The position numbers and the translations under genes are program-made. A stretch of 64,000 nt of DNA from assembly GCF_001425055.1 (NCBI RefSeq), contig NZ_LMDK01000020.1, positions 133,310 to 197,309 on the forward strand, given 5' to 3'. Under the pieces are notes generated by a model, which saw nothing but the letters and a program-made list of their open reading frames with translations, did no database searches and had not been told where the DNA came from. Positions 43,796 to 53,700 of the stretch are shown here, one piece after another. The first letter of the stretch is position 1, and each line of letters begins with the position of its first letter. Origin of the DNA: Pelomonas sp. Root1237. GTDB lineage: Bacteria; Pseudomonadota; Gammaproteobacteria; Burkholderiales; Burkholderiaceae_C.

Positions 43796-44979
43796 GACCC
43801 TCCCTGATTTCCTTGGAAGACCCGTTCTTTCAGCGGGTTATGCCCAAAGCATGCTGCCAGCTCGCGGGGGTGCGCGCTATCCCAGACACAGAAGTCGGCG
43901 CGCTGGCCAGCCACGAGCTGACCGCGGTCGGTCAGGCCCAAGGCACGGGCGCCGTTGACGGTCAGGCCGCGCAGCGCCTCCTCGGGCGTCAGGCGGAACA
44001 GCACGCAGGCCATGTTCAACATCAGCAGCGGCGACAGCGTCGGCGAGCTGCCAGGGTTGTGGTCGGTGGCGATGGCAATGGGCACGCCGGCCTCGCGCAG
44101 CGCGGCAATCGGCGGCAGCTGGGTTTCGCGCAACGCATAGAAGGCGCCGGGCAGCAGCACCGCGACGGTGCCCGCCTCGGCCATGGCCCGAACACCGGCC
44201 GGGCTGAGGAACTCAAGGTGGTCGCAGCTCAGTGCTCGGTAACGGGCCGCGAGCTGGGTGCCGCCCTGGTCACTGAGCTGCTCGGCGTGCAGCTTGACCG
44301 GCAGGTTCAGCCGCTGCGCTGCGTCGAACACGCGCGCGACCTGGGCCGGGCTGAAGGCGATGTGCTCGCAGAAGGCGTCGACCGCATCGACGAGGCCGGC
44401 CTCATACAGGTCGGGCAGCCACAGGCAGGCAGCGGCGATGTAGTCGTCGGCATCGGCGAACTCGGGCGGCAGGGCATGGGCGGCGAGATAGGTCGTGCGC
44501 ACGTCGATGCCCAGGCCCTGGAGCTGGCGCGCGACGCGCAGCATGCGCGCCTCGGTGGCGGCGTCCAGCCCATAGCCGGACTTGACCTCCAGCGTTGTGA
44601 CGCCCTCGCGGATGAGGGCCTGGGCGCGCTTGCGGGCGGCGGCCAACAGCTCGGCCTCGCTCGCCGCACGTGTCGCCGCGACCGTGGAGCGGATGCCGCC
44701 ACCAGCCTTGGCGATGTCGGCATAGCTCGCGCCATGCAGCCGCTGCTCGAACTCGTTGGCGCGGCTGCCGCCGTAGACGAGATGGGTGTGGCAGTCCACC
44801 AGCCCCGGCGTGACAAGGGCACCATGCAGTTCGATGGTCTGCTCGGCCGCAGGAGCCTCGGCGCTCGGGCCGACCCAGCGCAGCAGGCCGTCCTCGACCA
44901 ACAGAGCGCCGTCGTCGATCAGGCCCCAGCCATGCTCGCCGGCCAGCGTCGCAAGAACCCCGCCGCGCCATAGCTTCAT
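43792..44979 (-). CDS. hutI: Imidazolonepropionase
   Basis: A 395-residue amidohydrolase that opens the imidazolone ring to give formimidoylglutamate. Metal ligands are in [13 protein letters not shown] and [11 protein letters not shown], with further site segments [13 protein letters not shown] and [11 protein letters not shown]. The substrate loop [20 protein letters not shown] is a family signature. ATG 44979 overlaps the hutD stop (44976-44978), so translation is coupled. A longer GTG start 24 bp upstream would overlap hutD further and is not needed. Confidence 0.95.
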   Translation of the reverse strand: MKLWRGGVLATLAGEHGWGLIDDGALLVEDGLLRWVGPSAEAPAAEQTIELHGALVTPGLVDCHTHLVYGGSRANEFEQRLHGASYADIAKAGGGIRSTVAATRAASEAELLAAARKRAQALIREGVTTLEVKSGYGLDAATEARMLRVARQLQGLGIDVRTTYLAAHALPPEFADADDYIAAACLWLPDLYEAGLVDAVDAFCEHIAFSPAQVARVFDAAQRLNLPVKLHAEQLSDQGGTQLAARYRALSCDHLEFLSPAGVRAMAEAGTVAVLLPGAFYALRETQLPPIAALREAGVPIAIATDHNPGSSPTLSPLLMLNMACVLFRLTPEEALRGLTVNGARALGLTDRGQLVAGQRADFCVWDSAHPRELAACFGHNPLKERVFQGNQGGS

Positions 44980-45515
44980 GTATCGGGGCCCCAGGTCAAC
45001 CACCAGGCATTGCCCTCGCCCGTGAAAACGCAGCTCTGCGCCACCGGGTCCTCACACCAGGCCAGCGTCAATGGCGCCATCGGCATCGCGCGGTGGCCAT
45101 GCTCGAGCAGGCCGCCGTTGACGGTGAACAGGCCCACCCAAGGCGTCTTGGGCAACAGCACATGGTGGGCCGACTCGACCTCCAGGTTGCCGCGCCTCTC
45201 CATCACGTTGAAGACATCGGTCTCACCCTTGATGAGCTCGGCCTCGGGGGCGAGGCCACCGTCGAAACGCAGCGGCTCGTCGCCGATGCTCTGCGGCCAG
45301 TCGAACAGGCGCAGGCCCGCGCCGCCGATGACGGCCAGCCAGCGGTGCACGCCGGGGAAGGCCGAGAACGGCCCGTCACGCTCGACGCGCGCCACGCTGA
45401 CGCGGACTGCCCAGTCATGGGCGTGCGGCCAGGCGAGCAGCTCGCGCGTGGTGCCGCCCGTGTTTTTCCAGGCCTGCGGCTGCACGTCGGCCGCGCTGAC
45501 CCTGCTCCAACTCAT
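44976..45515 (-). CDS. hutD: HutD/Ves-family protein
   Basis: The 179-residue cupin-like protein has [14 protein letters not shown] and [20 protein letters not shown] near the N-terminus and FNVMERRG in the middle. HutD is found in hut loci of many proteobacteria. From memory of Pseudomonas fluorescens work, it limits the upper level of hut expression, perhaps by binding formylglutamate; the biochemistry is not settled. Here it is the first gene after hutC in the leftward transcript and is coupled to hutI by a 4-bp overlap. Confidence 0.88.
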   Translation of the reverse strand: MSWSRVSAADVQPQAWKNTGGTTRELLAWPHAHDWAVRVSVARVERDGPFSAFPGVHRWLAVIGGAGLRLFDWPQSIGDEPLRFDGGLAPEAELIKGETDVFNVMERRGNLEVESAHHVLLPKTPWVGLFTVNGGLLEHGHRAMPMAPLTLAWCEDPVAQSCVFTGEGNAWWLTWGPDT

Positions 45516-45584
45516 GTTCTTTTCCTTGCGCTCAAGCCCGCTTCACGGGAGTGGAGCATTTTCCGCAGCTCTGTGCGGCGCAGC

Positions 45585-46313
45585 TCATGCCGCGAAGCTC
45601 CCTTGCAATTGGTAACGTGCTCCGGGGTGGGTCAGTTTCACGCTGGTTACGGCAACACCACGGCTGTAGGTGATGCGTTTGACGACCAGGCAGGGGGCGC
45701 GGCGGTTGATGCCGAGCAGCTTGGCTTCGACCTCTCCGGGCAGGGCCGCCTCGATCATGTAGCGCGCTTCGGACAGCGGCGCCACCTCCAGCAGGTAATG
45801 CGTCGGCGTGATGCGCGTGAAATCCTGTGAAAGATAGTCGGGCGCACTGGCCGGGTTGACGGCACGCTCCTCGCACTGGATGGCCACGCCGTTCTCCAGG
45901 TGCACGATGAGGCTGAGGAAGACGGGCGCACCACGCTTGAGGCCGAGCTCGGCCGCCTGCTGCGGCGTCGCCTTGCCCTTCAACAGCGCATGCACGCGCG
46001 CTTCGTGCATGCCGCCGCGCTCGAGGATCTCCTCATGCACGTCACGCACGTTCAGCGTCGACGAGATGCGATGCAGCTGGGCGACGAAGCTGCCCACGCC
46101 CTGGACGCGCTCGATCAGCCCTTCCTGCACCAGCTCGCGCAACGCCCGGTTCACCGTCATGCGGCTGACTTCGAACTGGGCGACAAGAGCGCCTTCGCTG
46201 GGCAGCAGATCGCCGGCCACCCAGTGGCTGCTGGCGATGCCTTCGCGCAGATGGTTCTTGACCTTGAGGTACTGGGGTTCGGGGCTGGCCGGGCTTCTGG
46301 GCATGGGCGCCAT
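45585..46313 (-). CDS. hutC: Histidine-utilisation repressor (GntR/HutC)
   Basis: A 242-residue GntR regulator of the HutC subfamily. The winged helix (~residues 12-78) includes GDLLPSEGALVAQFEVSRMT and VQGVGSFVAQ. The UTRA effector domain (~95-235) contains CEERAVNPASAPDYLSQDF and ends GARYQLQGSF. HutC is released from DNA by urocanate. The frame is open to a TTG at 46340, but those codons lie inside the predicted operator, so I start at ATG 46313 (ATG 46304 is an alternative). It heads the hutC-D-I-G-F transcript, divergent from hutU-hutH. Confidence 0.92.
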   Translation of the reverse strand: MAPMPRSPASPEPQYLKVKNHLREGIASSHWVAGDLLPSEGALVAQFEVSRMTVNRALRELVQEGLIERVQGVGSFVAQLHRISSTLNVRDVHEEILERGGMHEARVHALLKGKATPQQAAELGLKRGAPVFLSLIVHLENGVAIQCEERAVNPASAPDYLSQDFTRITPTHYLLEVAPLSEARYMIEAALPGEVEAKLLGINRRAPCLVVKRITYSRGVAVTSVKLTHPGARYQLQGSFAA

Positions 46314-46318
46314 CCTAG

Positions 46319-46347
46319 TTGACTTGACTTGTATAGACAACTAGAGT
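46319..46347 (+). promoter_or_regulatory. hutU promoter with embedded HutC operator
   Basis: TTGACT (46319-46324) and TAGAGT (46342-46347) are spaced 17 bp, a plausible sigma-70 promoter. Between them TTGTATAGACAA (46329-46340) is a near-palindrome like known HutC operators. A bound repressor would block RNA polymerase and could also cover the divergent hutC start region. TTGACTTGACTT is a short direct repeat within the site. Confidence 0.7.
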
Positions 46348-46371
46348 TCGCGGCACTTTCAGGAGTACCCG

Positions 46372-48048
<1,677 letters not shown>

Positions 48049-48056
48049 AGTCTTCT

Positions 48057-49562
48057 ATGAAACTCATCCCCGGACAACTGACGCTCGATCAACTCGCCGA
48101 CATCGCCGCCGGCCGCGCTGCGCTGCAGCTCGACGACTGGCGTGCCGTCGACAAGAGCGCCGCCCTGGTCGCTGCCGCCGCCGCGGGCGATGCGCCCGTC
48201 TATGGCGTCAACACAGGATTCGGCAAGCTGGCGAGCACGCGCATTGCCAAGGACCAGCTCGCGGCACTGCAGCTCAACCTGATCCGCAGCCACGCGGTGG
48301 GCGTCGGCGCGCCGATGTCGCCCGAGGTCGTGCGCCTGATGCTGGCCACCAAGGCGGGCAGCCTGGCGCGGGGCTTCTCGGGCGTGCGCCGCGAGGTCGT
48401 GCAAGCCCTGCTGGATGCGCTCAGCGCCGGCTTCGTCCCCTATGTGCCCTGCCAGGGATCGGTGGGCGCCAGTGGAGACCTGGCGCCGCTGGCTCACCTC
48501 ACACTCGCGCTGATGGGAGAAGGCGAGGCGCTGGTGGCCGGCAAACGCATTCCGGCGCGCGACGAACTGGCCCGCCTGGAGCTGCGACCACTGACGTTGG
48601 CCGCCAAGGAGGGCCTGGCCCTCATCAACGGCACGCAGGCCAGCGCGGCCCTGGCCCTGCACGCGCTGCTGCGCTTCGAGGGCCTGTTCGCCACGGCCCT
48701 GGCCAGCGGCGCGATGACGCTGGATGCAGCCCGCGGCAGTGACGGCCCCTTCGACGCCCGCATCCACGAGGTGCGCGGCCAACCCGGCCAGATCGAGGTG
48801 GCCGGCGTCTATCGCGAGCTGCTCGCCGGCAGCGCCATTCGCGCGTCGCACCGCGAGGGCGACGAGCGCGTGCAGGACCCGTATTGCCTGCGCTGCCAGC
48901 CCCAGGTCATGGGCGCCTGCCTGGACCAGGCCCGCCATGCTGCCCAGGTGCTGGTGCGCGAGGCCAATGCCGTCACCGACAACCCGCTGGTGTTCGACGA
49001 CGTGATGATCTCGGGCGGCAACTTCCACGCCGAGCCGGTGGCCTTCGCGGCCGACAACCTGGCCCTGGCCATCGCCGAGGTGGGCGCCATCGCCGAGCGC
49101 CGCATCGCCATGCTGATCGACCCGGCCATCTCGCGCCTGCCGCCCTTCCTGACGGCCGACGCCGGCCTGCACAGCGGCTTCATGATCGCCCACGTGACGG
49201 CCGCGGCCCTGGCCAGCGAGAACAAGAGCCTGGCCCACCCGGCCAGCGTGGACAGCCTGCCGACCAGCGCCAACCAGGAGGATCACGTGTCGATGGCCAC
49301 CTTTGCCGCGCGCCGCCTGCACGCCATGATCGACAACACGGCCCACATCGTTGCCATTGAGCTGCTGGCGGCGGCCCAGGGCATCGACTTCCTGCGTCCG
49401 CTGCAGAGTTCGGCGCCGGTGGAGGCCCTGCACACGCGGCTGCGCGCCGACTGCGCCAGCAGCCCGGCCGATCACTACCTTGCGCCGGACATCGAGCGCG
49501 CGGCCGCATTGGTGCAGGCCGGAGCGCTCAAGGCCGAGCACGCGCCGGGTTTCGCTCAGTAG
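48057..49562 (+). CDS. hutH: Histidine ammonia-lyase
   Basis: A 501-residue member of the aromatic ammonia-lyase family. The self-forming MIO electrophile comes from Ala138-Ser139-Gly140 in [15 protein letters not shown]. The N-terminal tyrosine loop is [14 protein letters not shown]. Later blocks are [20 protein letters not shown] and [16 protein letters not shown]. It deaminates histidine to urocanate, the HutC inducer. ATG 48057 gives the standard length (~510 aa); the frame extends upstream into hutU. Its end overlaps the convergent clsB gene by 7 bp. Confidence 0.96.
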   Translation: MKLIPGQLTLDQLADIAAGRAALQLDDWRAVDKSAALVAAAAAGDAPVYGVNTGFGKLASTRIAKDQLAALQLNLIRSHAVGVGAPMSPEVVRLMLATKAGSLARGFSGVRREVVQALLDALSAGFVPYVPCQGSVGASGDLAPLAHLTLALMGEGEALVAGKRIPARDELARLELRPLTLAAKEGLALINGTQASAALALHALLRFEGLFATALASGAMTLDAARGSDGPFDARIHEVRGQPGQIEVAGVYRELLAGSAIRASHREGDERVQDPYCLRCQPQVMGACLDQARHAAQVLVREANAVTDNPLVFDDVMISGGNFHAEPVAFAADNLALAIAEVGAIAERRIAMLIDPAISRLPPFLTADAGLHSGFMIAHVTAAALASENKSLAHPASVDSLPTSANQEDHVSMATFAARRLHAMIDNTAHIVAIELLAAAQGIDFLRPLQSSAPVEALHTRLRADCASSPADHYLAPDIERAAALVQAGALKAEHAPGFAQ

Positions 49563-50818
49563 CGCCCCGCCGCGCCTGCGACGCGCAGGAACACGTAGGC
49601 AAACCACACGACGACGGCCTTGTGCAGCAAGGCGCGCAGGCCGGTACCGGCACGCTCGCCGACGCGCTGCGAGACCGCGATGGCGGCCTCGATCTCGCTG
49701 GCGAGTTGAACCGCGAAGCCGGCGTCCTGCACGACGACGTTGGCCTCCAGGTTGACCAGCAGTGACAGCGGGTCGATGTTGGAGCTGCCGACCGTGGCCC
49801 ACTGGCCGTCGACGACGGCGACCTTGGCATGCAGGAAGGCTGGCGTGTACTCGTAGATCTCGACGCCATGGCCGAGCAGGTCCGCATACAGCGCTTCGGC
49901 AGCCCAGCCCGCGATCCGGTAATCCAGCTTGCCTTGCAGGAGCAGGCGCACGCACACGCCGCGGTCGGCGGCGCGGCGCAGGGCATGGCGAATGCGTTGA
50001 CCGGGATAGAAATAAGGGCAGACCACGTCGACGCTCTCGCGGGCGTCGGTGATGGCATCGGCATAGGCATGCTCGATGGTGCGGCGCCGGCGCAGGTTGT
50101 CGCGCAGCACGAAGGCGGCGCGGACCGGTTGCAGATGCGACACCGGCTCGCCCAGCCGCTGCGGCCCACGCCAGAGCTGAGTCACCCAGAGGCCGAAACG
50201 GCGCCGCAACGGCACGTAGTCGATAAGCGCATCGTCGAACTCCCGGCCCAGCCAGGCGCGTGACCAGATCGAACGCACGCTCTGCGCGACCAGGTCAACG
50301 AGGCCGCCACTCACCTGCACGGCGAAGTCCAGCCGCGGCAGCTCGGTGACGCCATGGTGCATGTCCAGGCGATCATCGATGACGTTGATGCCGCCGACGA
50401 AGGCCTGCTCGCCATCGACAACGCAAAGCTTCTGGTGCAGGCGGCGCAACTGGCCCGGCTGGAACCAGCGCCACCAGCGATCCATGGGCCGGAACACCGC
50501 CAGGGCCACGCCGCTGCCGGCAAAGCGCTCGCGCAGCGTCCTGATGCTGGCGTTGCTGCCGAAGCCATCGACGACGAGGCGCACGCGCACGCCACGCTGA
50601 TCCGCCGCAATCAAGGCATCGGCCAGGGCCAGCGAGGTGGCGTCGTGATGAAAGATATAGGTCGCCAGCCAGACCTCGCGGCTCGCGCCGTGGATGGCTG
50701 CATGCATGCGCGGGAAAAGCTGCTCGCCGCCGCGCAGCAGTTCGACCTCATTGCCGCCAACGAAGCCGGGGTCGGCGGCCTGGTGGCGTCGGCGCCGCCT
50801 AGACCCCAGGCGCCTCAT
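49556..50818 (-). CDS. clsB: Cardiolipin synthase B-type phospholipase D protein
   Basis: The 420-residue protein has two HKD motifs: [16 protein letters not shown] (His128) and [20 protein letters not shown] (His330). It belongs to the ClsB group: [20 protein letters not shown] at the N-terminus and a hydrophobic C-terminal helix ([14 protein letters not shown]) that may anchor it. It joins phosphatidylglycerol units, or PG and PE, to make cardiolipin at the inner membrane. Its start overlaps the endonuclease-like gene by 4 bp, a pairing also seen in E. coli (ybhP-clsB). Confidence 0.92.
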   Translation of the reverse strand: MRRLGSRRRRRHQAADPGFVGGNEVELLRGGEQLFPRMHAAIHGASREVWLATYIFHHDATSLALADALIAADQRGVRVRLVVDGFGSNASIRTLRERFAGSGVALAVFRPMDRWWRWFQPGQLRRLHQKLCVVDGEQAFVGGINVIDDRLDMHHGVTELPRLDFAVQVSGGLVDLVAQSVRSIWSRAWLGREFDDALIDYVPLRRRFGLWVTQLWRGPQRLGEPVSHLQPVRAAFVLRDNLRRRRTIEHAYADAITDARESVDVVCPYFYPGQRIRHALRRAADRGVCVRLLLQGKLDYRIAGWAAEALYADLLGHGVEIYEYTPAFLHAKVAVVDGQWATVGSSNIDPLSLLVNLEANVVVQDAGFAVQLASEIEAAIAVSQRVGERAGTGLRALLHKAVVVWFAYVFLRVAGAAGRY

Positions 50819-51606
50819 TCGAGGGCCAGCTCCACAATCAGCGGCAGGTGGTCTGACATGCGCGACCAGCTCGGGCCGCGCGGCACCTGAACGCCGGTGC
50901 AGCGCAGGCCACGCATGTAGACGCGGTCCAGCGCGAACACGGGCAGGCGCGATGGAAAGGTGGGGGCCCGAGTCCGCCCGTGCGGTGCCGTCGCGCGACG
51001 CAGGCCGTGGGCACGCATGGGCGTGTCCAGACGCTCACCCCAGTCGTTGTAGTCGCCGGCAACAAGGAACGGCGCGCCCTCCGGCACGTTGTCGCGCACA
51101 AAGCTGGCGAGGCGGTCAACCTGGCGCATGCGGCTGGAATGAATCAACCCGAAATGCGCGACGACGACGTGCACGACCGTGCCATGCCAATGCACCGGCA
51201 CATGCAGCAGGCCGCGTTGCTCCAGGGAGTGGTCCGACACGTCGTGGTGGCCGATGTCGCCCATGGGCCAGCGCGACAGCAGCGCGTTGCCATGCTCGCC
51301 GAACTTGGTCGTCGCGTTGGTGCGGTAGGCCACCTCATAGCCTTCGGGCGCAAGGAACTCGGCCTGGCCCTTCTCGGGCCAACCGAACCAGGTGCGGTCG
51401 AAGTAAGCGGCTTCGCGGTGATGGAAGAGACGCACCTCCTGCAGGCAGACGAGGTCGGCGTCCATGGCCTCCACACCCATCTGCAGGTTGTGGATCTCCA
51501 GGCGTTTGGCCGGCCCGAGGCCGCGCACGCCCTTGTGGATGTTGTAGGTGGCCACGCGCAGCACTTCGCCGGGCGGGTGAGGGGTGGGGCGGGCGACGGA
51601 TCTCAT
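50815..51606 (-). CDS. Endonuclease/exonuclease/phosphatase-family protein (YbhP-like)
   Basis: A 263-residue EEP-fold hydrolase. Catalytic segments in order: VATYNIHKGV, VCLQEVRLF (metal Glu), VVVAHFGLIHSSRMRQVD, VAGDYNDWGE (Asp/Asn pair) and MSDHLPLIVELAL (C-terminal Asp-His). It is coupled to clsB by a 4-bp overlap, as in the E. coli ybhP-clsB pair. A role in phospholipid metabolism is therefore more likely than DNA cleavage, but this is inference. Confidence 0.85.
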   Translation of the reverse strand: MRSVARPTPHPPGEVLRVATYNIHKGVRGLGPAKRLEIHNLQMGVEAMDADLVCLQEVRLFHHREAAYFDRTWFGWPEKGQAEFLAPEGYEVAYRTNATTKFGEHGNALLSRWPMGDIGHHDVSDHSLEQRGLLHVPVHWHGTVVHVVVAHFGLIHSSRMRQVDRLASFVRDNVPEGAPFLVAGDYNDWGERLDTPMRAHGLRRATAPHGRTRAPTFPSRLPVFALDRVYMRGLRCTGVQVPRGPSWSRMSDHLPLIVELALE

Positions 51607-51613
51607 GGCATCT

Positions 51614-51688
51614 CAGCGGCGTGCGGCCGCCCGAAGCCGCTGAGCGCCCCCTCGGGGGGCAGCGAACGGAGTGAGCGTGGGGGCTTCA
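51614..51688. repeat. Short dispersed intergenic repeat, copy 2
   Basis: In reverse complement this reads TGAAGCCCCCACGCTCACTC, then GCTGCCCCCCGAGGGGGCG and CGGCTTCGGGCGGCCGC, matching 19346-19424. It fills the gap between nudB and the endonuclease gene, and the nudB stop codon (51686-51688) is part of the repeat. Confidence 0.75.
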
Positions 51689-52156
51689 TAAGATTGCGGC
51701 GCTGAAGCGGGGCAGTTGCAGCACGGCTTCGGCGTTGGATGGTGAGAAGCAGCGGTCGGCCGCCTCATGCCAGGGCAGCCAGAGCCACGATAGATGCTCG
51801 CGCGGAGCCAGTACCGGCGTCAACGCCTCAGGCAGTTGTAGGCCGAAGACGTGTTCGGTATTGCGCGTGACGCCCGGGGCGTAGCGATGGCGCCAGTGAG
51901 GGTAAATCTCGTAAACATTGGCGAGATGCCAGTCGCGCAGCTCACCGCCCAATGCGGCGATGTCGAAGCCCGTTTCCTCCAGCACCTCTCGGCGTGCGGT
52001 CTCCGCGAGCGCCTCGTCGGGAGTGTCCTTGGAGCCCGTGACGCTCTGCCAGTAGCCGGGATGGTCAGCGCGCTCGATGAGCAGGACCTGCAGGTCCGGC
52101 GTGTGGATGACGACGAGGACGGACTCGGGGATCTTGAAGGGCTTGGCCGGGGGCAT
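51686..52156 (-). CDS. nudB: Dihydroneopterin triphosphate diphosphatase (Nudix)
   Basis: The 156-residue Nudix hydrolase carries the Nudix box GSKDTPDEALAETARREVLEETGF, covering about residues 41-64 with the REVLEE metal-binding core. Typical NudB context residues are PESVLVVIHTPDLQVLLIER and NTEHVFGLQLP. It removes pyrophosphate from dihydroneopterin triphosphate in folate synthesis. ATG 52156 gives the family length (~150 aa). The aspS-nudB linkage is common in beta-proteobacteria, but here a lipoprotein gene and a large palindrome separate them. Its stop lies inside a dispersed repeat. Confidence 0.88.
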   Translation of the reverse strand: MPPAKPFKIPESVLVVIHTPDLQVLLIERADHPGYWQSVTGSKDTPDEALAETARREVLEETGFDIAALGGELRDWHLANVYEIYPHWRHRYAPGVTRNTEHVFGLQLPEALTPVLAPREHLSWLWLPWHEAADRCFSPSNAEAVLQLPRFSAAIL

Positions 52157-52190
52157 GCGGCCAGCATAGCGCCGGCCAGGCCATGAAGAA

Positions 52191-52982
52191 TCAGGTCTTC
52201 TTGCGCCGCGCCACCTCGGGCGGCAGCTCCTTGGCCTGCAGCTCGCGCACCTGGGCGACGAGCTGGTTGTGGGCGTCCAGGAAGGCCGCGGCAATGACCT
52301 TGCCTTCGTTGGAATTGCTCCAGCCCGCGCCGGCCGCGCCACCGAGCTTGCCCAGCACGGCGCCGCCGACGCCCAGGTCGGCCACCTCGACCGAACCGGT
52401 GGACGCAGCGACCTGCTCGGTGGTCTCGTTATCGGTCAGCAGCAGGGCTGCCTGGGCCTGCTTGAGCTTGACCTGCTCGGCCGCGCCGACGAGCTTGTTC
52501 AGATAGGGAATGGCCTGCAGGATGCCGCCGATCTGGCGGCCCGCGTCCTGCTCGCTGAAGGTGAGGCTGGGTGTCAGGCTGTACTGGGCCTCATAGCCCT
52601 TGCCCTTGCTCACCGTGTTGCCCTGCTGGCGCAGGATGCCGGCTTCCTTGAGTTCCTGCTCGCGCACGGTCGCCTTGAGGCCGGCGGCGCGGTCGACAAC
52701 CCGGAAGCAGCCGCTCTGCTGGGCCAGCAGGCGCACCAGGGGCACGGGACTGGACGGCAGCTGGTAGCTGCTGGAGTAGGCATAGCCGTTGGGGTTCTCG
52801 ACCAGGGCCAGCGTCGCCACCGGTGCATCGCACTTGACCAGCTCGCGGCTGGCCTTGTGCGCACCGGCCGGCCCGGCCGAGCCGCTGATGACGGAGCCGC
52901 CATCGCCCAGCGTGGTGGACGATTTGCCGCAGCCGGCGAGAAGAGCGACAACGCCGGCGGCGAGGAGGGGGCGGACATTCAT
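52191..52982 (-). CDS. CsgG/HfaB-like lipoprotein
   Basis: A 263-residue lipoprotein: MNVRPLLAAGVVALLAGCGK, with the lipobox Cys at residue 18. The mature part resembles the CsgG fold: KCDAPVATLALVENP, VPLVRLLAQQSGCFRVVDRA, LKEAGILRQQGN, YSLTPSLTFSEQDAG, and a glycine-rich segment near 210-230. CsgG-type proteins form outer-membrane secretion pores or attachment complexes. No curli or holdfast partner is nearby, so the role is unknown. No clear ribosome site precedes ATG 52982; a GTG nine bases upstream is possible. It lies between aspS and nudB. Confidence 0.65.
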   Translation of the reverse strand: MNVRPLLAAGVVALLAGCGKSSTTLGDGGSVISGSAGPAGAHKASRELVKCDAPVATLALVENPNGYAYSSSYQLPSSPVPLVRLLAQQSGCFRVVDRAAGLKATVREQELKEAGILRQQGNTVSKGKGYEAQYSLTPSLTFSEQDAGRQIGGILQAIPYLNKLVGAAEQVKLKQAQAALLLTDNETTEQVAASTGSVEVADLGVGGAVLGKLGGAAGAGWSNSNEGKVIAAAFLDAHNQLVAQVRELQAKELPPEVARRKKT

Positions 52983-53100
52983 GCGGGACACCTGGAAGGA
53001 CGAACGCGGGAGTCTGCACTGGGTGTGAGGTGGGGCTTGAGCTTTGAAGTGGGGACAGGGGTGGGGTGTTTTTTCGGTTGTCCTTTTGACTCGCTGCATT

Positions 53101-53617
53101 GCCGGGAGTCCGTCCCGGCGGCCGGGTAACTTTCTTCTGCGGGGCGCCAGAAGAAAGTCACCAAAGAAGAGGCGCTGAACCGCACACCATCGCGACGCCG
53201 CGAGGAGCGGCGCGCGAAAACTTCCTCTGGGACCACAGGACGAAGCGACCCGCTGCGCTCTCGCTGCTGTCTCTGTCACCAGCACCATCCATCGCACCGC
53301 CTGGCCGCTTAACGCGCGGCTGCACGCCGAGCTCACCAGAAAACCAAAGGCAGCGTCGCTCGGGCGACGCGGTATTCCCTGGTGAGTTCGGCGTGCAGCC
53401 GACGTTAAGCGGCGTGAAGGGGCGATGGATGGCCCTCTTCACAGGGACAGCGGCGAGAGCGCAGCGGATCGCGTCTGGGCGTAACGCATCTGTCGCTTTG
53501 AACCCTGCCCTCGGCACTTGGTGCTCGTGTGCGGTTCAGCGCCTCTCTTTTGGTGACTTCTTCTCTGGCGCGACAGAGAAAAGTTACCCGCCCGCCGGGG
53601 CGGATTCCCGGCGCGAT
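53101..53617. repeat. Large imperfect palindrome (~517 bp), non-coding
   Basis: The two halves, about 53101-53350 and 53373-53617, are imperfect inverted repeats around GCGTCGC-TCGG-GCGACGC at 53353-53370. Matching blocks include CCGGGTAACTT (53123-53133) with its complement at 53581-53591, AGTCACCAAA (53156-53165) with 53550-53560, GCTGAACCGCACAC with 53527-53540, CCATCCATCGC with 53423-53433, and CCGCTTAACG with 53403-53413. Outer and inner blocks are well conserved, while the stretches around 53190-53255 and 53465-53520 are diverged. Reading frames through it look like low-quality Ser/Pro/Arg shadows. It lies in the 718-bp gap between aspS and the lipoprotein gene. 52983-53100 and 53618-53655 hold nothing else I can name. 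Confidence 0.85.
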
Positions 53618-53655
53618 GTATACGAGCGATCAGGACAGTCGCATAGCCAACCCAC

Positions 53656-53684
53656 AAACAAAAACGGGGCCCGCAGGCCCCGTT
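53656..53684 (-). terminator. Intrinsic terminator of aspS
   Basis: Read on the minus strand: ACGGGGCC-TGCG-GGCCCCGT followed by TTTTGTTTG, starting 17 bp after the aspS stop. The stem is 8 perfect G/C-rich pairs and the T-rich tail is good. Confidence 0.85.
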
Positions 53685-53700
53685 CATTCGCTTGCTCAGC

